This document shows, one piece after another, positions 58,651-64,000 of a DNA stretch of 64,000 nt (its first letter is position 1; every line of letters begins with the position of its first letter). The notes under the pieces were generated by a model that made no database searches, had not been told where the DNA came from, and was given only the letters and a program-made list of their open reading frames with translations. Made by a program: the position numbers and the translations under genes. This DNA is from Euborellia annulipes (Eukaryota > Arthropoda > Insecta > Dermaptera > Anisolabididae), in contig JAKCPI010001668.1 of NCBI GenBank assembly GCA_023213315.1, positions 1 to 64,000 on the forward strand, in the 5' to 3' direction.

Positions 58651-59486
58651 TCCTTTTATCGAGTCATTTCAAATTAAATTTATAGCAAATTTTTTCCTGT
58701 TCAAAAATGATAACTATTTTTATGATAGATTTCAAAGAGATACAGTATTACGGAAAAAACGAGAAAAAATGTCGAAATTTTAGGGATTAAAATAACTATA
58801 ATTGGGATTTTTTTTCAGCCTTGGAAAAAATCTTATAAATCGCCGAATTTTTTTTGGTGTTAATAAAATTTATCTTACTTATGAAATTGCAATGGAAGAA
58901 GAAAGGTTCAAATTTCTTCCCTACAAGTTGAATATCAAGGAATGTGGAAGGCGCAGCCTTATTAGAAACCATTTCCAATATGGCGGCGAAAGATCTAGTA
59001 GCGCCGCCATATTAGAATTCTAATATGGCGGCATAGCCAGAGAGTTTTTGTTATTCATCTACTGTAGCTGAGAAGAAATTTGCAACTTCCTTCTTTCATT
59101 GCAATTTCATATGTTAAATAAATTATATTTTAATAACACTAAAAAACCCCAAGGTTTAGAAGGTTAAAAAAAAGGGCTGAGCTACAAAATGAAATTGAAA
59201 AAAAAGAGCTTTACATAGGGGCTTATATGTTTTAATTAGAAAAATTAGATACCACAAATGAAAAAATTTCTTTAGCTGGTAATTTAAATAAAACTCACAA
59301 TTAAAATATTAATAAAACAATTTCTAGAGAACCCATAAAAAAGAAGTTTGATAAAATTGCCATTTTATGAACAAATGAAATTTTATTACTAGTTTTAGAA
59401 TGAGTCAGAATAGCACTAAGCTTCTCATTTAACACCTGCTCTCTCCTTTTTCTTTATTAATTTTAACAAAACCATAGCTGACAATG
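58651..59486. other. No gene recognised
   Basis: A short stretch at 58975-59035 repeats ATATGGCGGC in both orientations (CCAATATGGCGGCG, GCCGCCATATTAG). Otherwise AT-rich. Confidence 0.5.
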
Positions 59487-60126
59487 AGGTCTATTCTCTA
59501 AGTAAAAACGTTAACTTTTAACATCTGAAATCAGCGTTAATTCATTTTAACATTGAGAGGAAGGGCAGAGGCAGCCAAAAAGAAATTATTCTGAATGCTC
59601 CAACAATTTTCCGGAGACGTTTTGGTGCATTTATTAGTTCTCCAACACCAGTCCGCTAATTGTTTTTTTTTTTTTTTTTTGTGCTCAAAGTTTGTCTGTA
59701 ATTGCTTGGTTTATAATGTATATGTTTTGAATTGTTGGCAATTGAACATGTATATTGTTGGACTGGCATACAATGCTGGAAATGGTCACCCAAGAGAGTG
59801 AATTATATGAATGAGTGATTTTAACACCTTGCCTCAAATTGTTATTCTATAAGCAAAAACTTTAACCCTAAACCGTTAACATTTAGTCAATAGTGTTAAA
59901 AATTAATGTCATGTCTAGAGAGTGCCTTTAATATTTTAACGCCATATTTAATGCATCAAAATGGCGTCTTTAACCAAAAAATAAAGTTATGACAGCTTTG
60001 AGATAAAAGTAACATGTTAACGTCGATGTTAAAACCTGGTTTAGAGAATAGATTTTTATCGCTTTACTTTTTAACACCCAATTTATGATCTTAAAATTTT
60101 AACTTCTGTTTTTATAGAATACACCT
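59487..60126. mobile_element. AGGTCTATTCTCTAA MITE, copy 4, with 250-bp insertion
   Basis: Inverted ends retained. Foreign sequence of unknown origin occupies about 59567-59818, after which the GTTAAAA-rich interior resumes. Confidence 0.8.
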
Positions 60127-60816
60127 GAATAACTCATGATTTATGTATATATTTTATTTCGTTAATTTTTACCAAAATTTAAAACGTTTCGAGGGATTTT
60201 TTTTCACTTAACGCCTAATCCGCGTGCATTCCAGTGCATTTTCCTGGTGGAGCGAAGTTCTCCGAATTGGAGGTGAAGATCCCTCTTGCCTTGAGAGGAA
60301 TGCCTGTGAGAGCAGAGCATTCCTGATCCAGGAATGCAGACCTGCCTGAGTGACCTTTGATGACGCATCCTCATCTTAATAATCTCCATTTTCTATTTTG
60401 TTGTTTTTCTTCCGAAACGCCTCCGCCTATCATCCATCAATTCATTCATTCATTTTTTTCATCATCATCATCATCATTTTTTCATTGCCGCCTTACTACA
60501 CTAGTAAATTTCATATCGGTTTCTTAGAAATTTTTTATTTCAATGAATGACGAATCTATTTTTTATTTATTTTTTTTTCATCTATCTTATCGTAATTATT
60601 ACCTAACAAATTATAGGTGCTATTTTTTAAGATTTCATCAGAATTTTTCTTCAAATTAAAATATTAAAAATATCGTTCGTATAGATAGAGATGCCTTCCC
60701 CGTTTCACAAAAAATCTTACCGAATACCGAAACGTTTTTGTTTTCATTGATAAATTCGCCTGGATAATTTATATCATCAAATTTATTTAGTTTATAAGTC
60801 TCTATGACCAGAAGAC
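60127..60816. other. No gene recognised
   Basis: A GC-moderate patch at 60210-60370 holds several GCATTCC/GGAATGC repeats. Frames here lack support. Confidence 0.45.
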
Positions 60817-61702
60817 AAAAAAATCTGGTGTGACTGGTCGCACAGCACACAACTTTCTCTTACCTTCGGTAATCGAAACAAGATTTTCAACCGAAACCGA
60901 ATATTCGGCCTCAATCTTAGTTTCGGTTGAAACCGTAACCGAAACCGAAACTTGTATTTCCTATAAAAAATTAATATTATTTTACCTTTTTTTTTTTTTT
61001 GAAATTTTTCCCGCCCTGCGTAAAATTGTTTTCTCCTCCCGTGAAAATCATTTTACCTTTTTTTTAGGGAGACTAAATTTTTTCCGCGCCTTTTCCGCTT
61101 TTGCAAATCATTTGACCTTTTTTTTTGCATGCGAGTCTCATCCAATCTTTTCAGACACAGGTTTCGGCCGGCCGAAAGTTTCGGCTACTTTTTGGCCGAA
61201 ACCAGGATCTTTGGCCGAATATTCGGTCGGTTCCTATTTGTTACCATGGCAACCATTTTTCCTATCTTTCCTATGAAGTACAAGAGTAACGTGTGCTTCA
61301 AACAATTTAGAAAGCAAAATGAGAATATACATTTGAAAGAGCTATCTAAAAAATAATTGATTTTTGAATTTTAATCAAAATCGTTAGAGCGAATTTGAGA
61401 AAATCGAAAAAAAAAACTGAAAAAGTACATTAGTAAAGTACTAGTACTCTTAGGCCTATTTTGTTCAAAATCTTCATGTCCCGTCCCAGAGGGATACTAA
61501 ATTACTAGCTCTTTTCGTTCTTGAGATATTTTGTTCCCAGACACACACACACAGACAGACCATGTCGCGAAAACCACTTTTGGATTCAGGGGACCTCAAA
61601 ACGTGTATATCTATCAAAATCTCGACATCGAATTTTTGACATGAATTCAATACTTTCTCTTTCTATATATTAACATATATATGAGGTAAGAGAAAGTAAA
61701 AA
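60817..61702 (-). repeat. Element A copy disrupted by a CGAAAC-type hAT element
   Basis: Large hairpin half at 60817-60887, then hAT sequence to 61232, then element A from the X-box (perfect, 61240-61253) to the small hairpin. Part of the host between hairpin and X-box is deleted. Confidence 0.9.
60888..61232. mobile_element. CGAAAC-type hAT element, left end lost
   Basis: Right end CGGTCGGTTCCTA is the inverse of the 58327 element's left end. Interior has the same CCGAAAC repeats and GCGAGTCTCATC block. No duplication survives because the left flank is deleted. Confidence 0.75.
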
Positions 61703-62540
61703 ACCTACCTGTACGTATGTCAAAATACTGCATTCCTGAGATTCTCCCTCGTTCCCTTTCAATTATGCAATTGTGTTTCGACAGTTAAATAAAATTTCTT
61801 GTATGAGATAAAAAAATGTTCGTCCTGTTAGAATTTGAACCTGGAATTTTTAGAAACCTCTCTTCATTTTAAATAGAAACGTGTAGAGCAGATAATAATC
61901 TTTCACCTCTCTTTTCCCCCACTCTCCTTACCCCCAAACTTATTTTGAGTGTTAGAAAAGAATGTCCAAGACTGAGTGAATCGGATTCTTTATGCTCGTC
62001 TTATGCTGAGTGAACGATTGTGTTGATTTATTCATGATTTCAAGAGATGCATTCCTGTCTGACAGCTTCGATATTTTACGCGAGTTTTGACGCTGGCCCT
62101 CGTGGCTCCGTGTCAAGGCTGGCATCCCAGGAATCTCTCTCTCTCTTCTACCAAAGTAAAAAAATGATGTAACCTGCATCCAAACGAACTCACTTGTCGA
62201 TAACTGTATTAAATTTCCAATATTTTCTTTTTAAAATAGATTTATTAGAGTTAACCCAAATTTGATCCAACTAAAAAATTTGTTTCCAACCCTCACAAAC
62301 TTCCACTGTTGTGACGATGATGGATGACATTTTAGAGGAAGATATAGATTTCTAGTAGAGCAACTTCGGAGGCTTAGTTTATTACACGCGTCATTTGATA
62401 ACAAAGCATTGAATTTTATTTAAACATATTAGTTAGTATATTGATGAAGGAATTCTTTGAGGAAATCATCGCTTTATTTGATTGCATTTTTTTAAGATTA
62501 TATAATAATGTATTTGGGGATATATTTAAAAGGGAATTTA
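61703..62540. other. No gene recognised
   Basis: 61828-61900 has a weak tRNA-like B-box (CCAGGTTCAAATTC on the minus strand). The remainder is single-copy and AT-rich. Confidence 0.45.
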
Positions 62541-63028
62541 CTTGAAATCTTTTGTAGCACACTATTCTCTTGTACAGTGAGCGCCACAATTAAGTCCCCA
62601 CCTGCTTTAGCCCTATGTATATGGTATAGTAGGCCTATATGGTAAATGGTGAAATAATTTTAAATATGAAAAGGTAAAATAAAATCATGTATACCAGATT
62701 TTACGTTTTACCTTTTCGGTCATTAAAATTATTTCACTATACACCAAATACTTGGTGCTCTAGCTATCAGGTGGGGACTTAATTGTGGCGCTCACTGTAC
62801 ATCATAGGAAAGATAAAAAAGGAGGGGAGAAGGAGAAATGGTTGCCATGGCAACAAAATATAAATATTTTCCCAAACAAATTTTATTACATCTTAAATTT
62901 TAATATATCGGCGGTAACTAAATATGTAGGCACAAAAAATCAGGTGGGACAAGCACAGAACACAATTTTCTCTTTCCAAAGGTAAGAAAAATATGTGTGC
63001 TGTGCGAGGATTCACACCAGATTTTTTT
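62541..63028 (+). repeat. Element A, 5' half missing, with MITE at the CTTGTA site
   Basis: Begins at TTGAAATCTTTTG and ends in the large hairpin plus T run. Contains a perfect palindromic X-box GTTGCCATGGCAAC at 62841-62854 and the MITE at 62575-62797. Confidence 0.9.
62575..62797. mobile_element. Tc1/mariner-type MITE nested in element A
   Basis: CAGTGAGCGCCACAATTAAG and its exact mirror, between TA 62573-62574 and 62798-62799. Sits at the same TA of element A as the MITE at 27233 but belongs to the 8588 family. Confidence 0.95.
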
Positions 63029-63473
63029 ATTTGGCTTTAACAAAGAGTTGATCATTTCGGGTTGCCTAACTTCCAGCGTTAATTTTTCTTTAATTTTCTT
63101 GCAAATTTTCGTTAAAATTTTTAAACCGATCTTTCTACCAAGGACATTGGCTAAACATATGTTTTAAGATAACTTTTTTTTATCTTTTTAAAAAGAATTT
63201 CCATTTTTTTTTATTAACGAAAATAAAATTTAAATAATTAATTAATTTTTAAAACAAATGTCAAACGTGGTTTTCCATTCTTGGAACTCATGTTATCTTT
63301 TGGTTATTTATTTAATGATAACTTTATTATATTCAAGAGAAATCTCCGATTAAAATCTGACGTTGGCAGTTTGATATTTCGTATCAAAAGATAATAAACA
63401 CTTTTTTTTTTTTTACATTTCATTTATTTATATTGTGATGATTGTTTAATACATACGTATATTAATGGATATT

Positions 63474-63497
63474 TTTTATCTCTTTCTAGGTAAGCAT
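63474..63497 (+). other. Candidate recursive splice site (ratchet point) 2
   Basis: The pyrimidine-rich run before TAG at 63487-63489 is followed directly by GTAAGCAT at 63490-63497, the same donor octamer as site 1. A weak downstream donor AAAAAG|GTATTT at 63548/63549 would bound a 59-base recursive-site exon. It lies 20.8 kb past site 1 on the same strand. Confidence 0.5.
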
Positions 63498-63632
63498 TGA
63501 CTTGAGTTTCTCACCTCACTGATAATTGAATCCATATCCTTCAAAAAGGTATTTGTTCATTCAAGGAAAAATTATTTTAATTTAAAATATCAATCATAAA
63601 AGTTTTGTTTTAAAGGGTATAAGGCTTATTTA

Positions 63633-63651
63633 CACACACACACACACACCA
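63633..63651. repeat. (CA)n microsatellite
   Basis: About nine CA units; simple repeat only. Confidence 0.9.
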
Positions 63652-64000
63652 GCGACACAATTAGATAAAATTTTGCATGTAAACAATGCTGACGCATTGA
63701 TCTTATCTTTTAAGACATAAGCTGTGAATGTCTTTTTTTTTACTAAGGAATGGCTATTAATCACAATTTTTCTCTAACTCAAAAACAAGTGTTTTTTTAT
63801 CATCTTATTTATATATGTGTTTAAATACGCTATTATATTTAACGAAATTTTCTTTATTATACAAAAACCAATGAAGCTATTATCTAACTTGATCAAAATC
63901 AACTTCATTTCATTTACAGAATAAAATCAGTATTAACATCATTAAAAATATAATTGCTCTATTATTATGGGAATTATTCAATTATAGACCACATTTTTGT

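Larger units (their letters stand above)
14611..64000 (+). other. Putative giant first intron (right end outside window)
   Basis: No convincing coding exon follows the donor at 14611 in the remaining 49 kb. The stretch is repeat-dense but contains two ratchet-type splice sites on the same strand (42715/42716 and 63489/63490) and an alternative first-exon candidate at 33500-33651. All are oriented for a + strand transcript. This is inference: a separate noncoding transcription unit is the alternative. Confidence 0.45.

Noticed and set aside
60830..61276. 148-codon frame, the longest in the window
   Set aside because: Spans element A hairpin and a CGAAAC-type hAT element; phenylalanine-rich low-complexity translation with no domain.

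Overview
This is a 64 kb window of AT-rich, repeat-dense metazoan nuclear DNA. There is no open reading frame longer than about 150 codons, no operon-like packing and no bacterial signal. tRNA-derived SINEs, hAT, Tc1/mariner-type, TTAA-type and Penelope-like repeats, long introns and TATA/Inr core promoters of arthropod type point to an invertebrate, perhaps an arthropod. I cannot name the species.

One gene can be argued from sequence. It runs on the + strand and starts near the left quarter of the window. A TATA box (14133-14140) sits 34 bases upstream of an Inr-like TCATTT (A at 14167). A GC-richer exon of about 444 bases follows, with an ATG at 14500, 37 phase-0 codons rich in Ser and Asp, and a consensus GTAAGT donor at 14611. 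No later coding exon is visible, so the rest of the window is probably its first intron (at least 49 kb). Two juxtaposed splice sites inside that intron (AG|GTAAGCAT at 42715/42716 and 63489/63490) look like recursive-splicing ratchet points. A second core promoter (TATA at 33469, perfect Inr TCAGTC at 33498) with an ATG-free exon and a donor at 33652 may be an alternative first exon of the same gene. Several GC-richer, apparently single-copy islands could be regulatory; this is inference only.

Most of the rest is transposable-element debris. The dominant repeat, called element A here (about 640-700 bp, about 23 recognisable loci, two subfamilies), has a short hairpin at one end and a roughly 40-bp-stem hairpin followed by a T run at the other. 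It contains no shared ORF, and at least seven copies carry a perfect RFX-type X-box. One copy is inserted into another, which defines its ends, and it hosts several nested MITEs.

Other repeats include: Tc1/mariner-type MITEs with TA duplications; hAT elements with exact 8-bp duplications (4186-4425, 8189-8418, 39421-39787, 48399-49544, 49021-49331, 58327-58642), one keeping a broken hAT transposase C-terminus; TTAA-flanked elements; tRNA-derived SINEs, one with an exact 10-bp duplication; and palindromic elements carrying a hammerhead-ribozyme-like core, two of them with 13-14 bp duplications, resembling Penelope-like element termini. Layout: 1-14132 repeat-rich flank; 14133-14610 promoter and exon 1; 14611-64000 putative intron with nested repeats, the alternative promoter and the two ratchet candidates.
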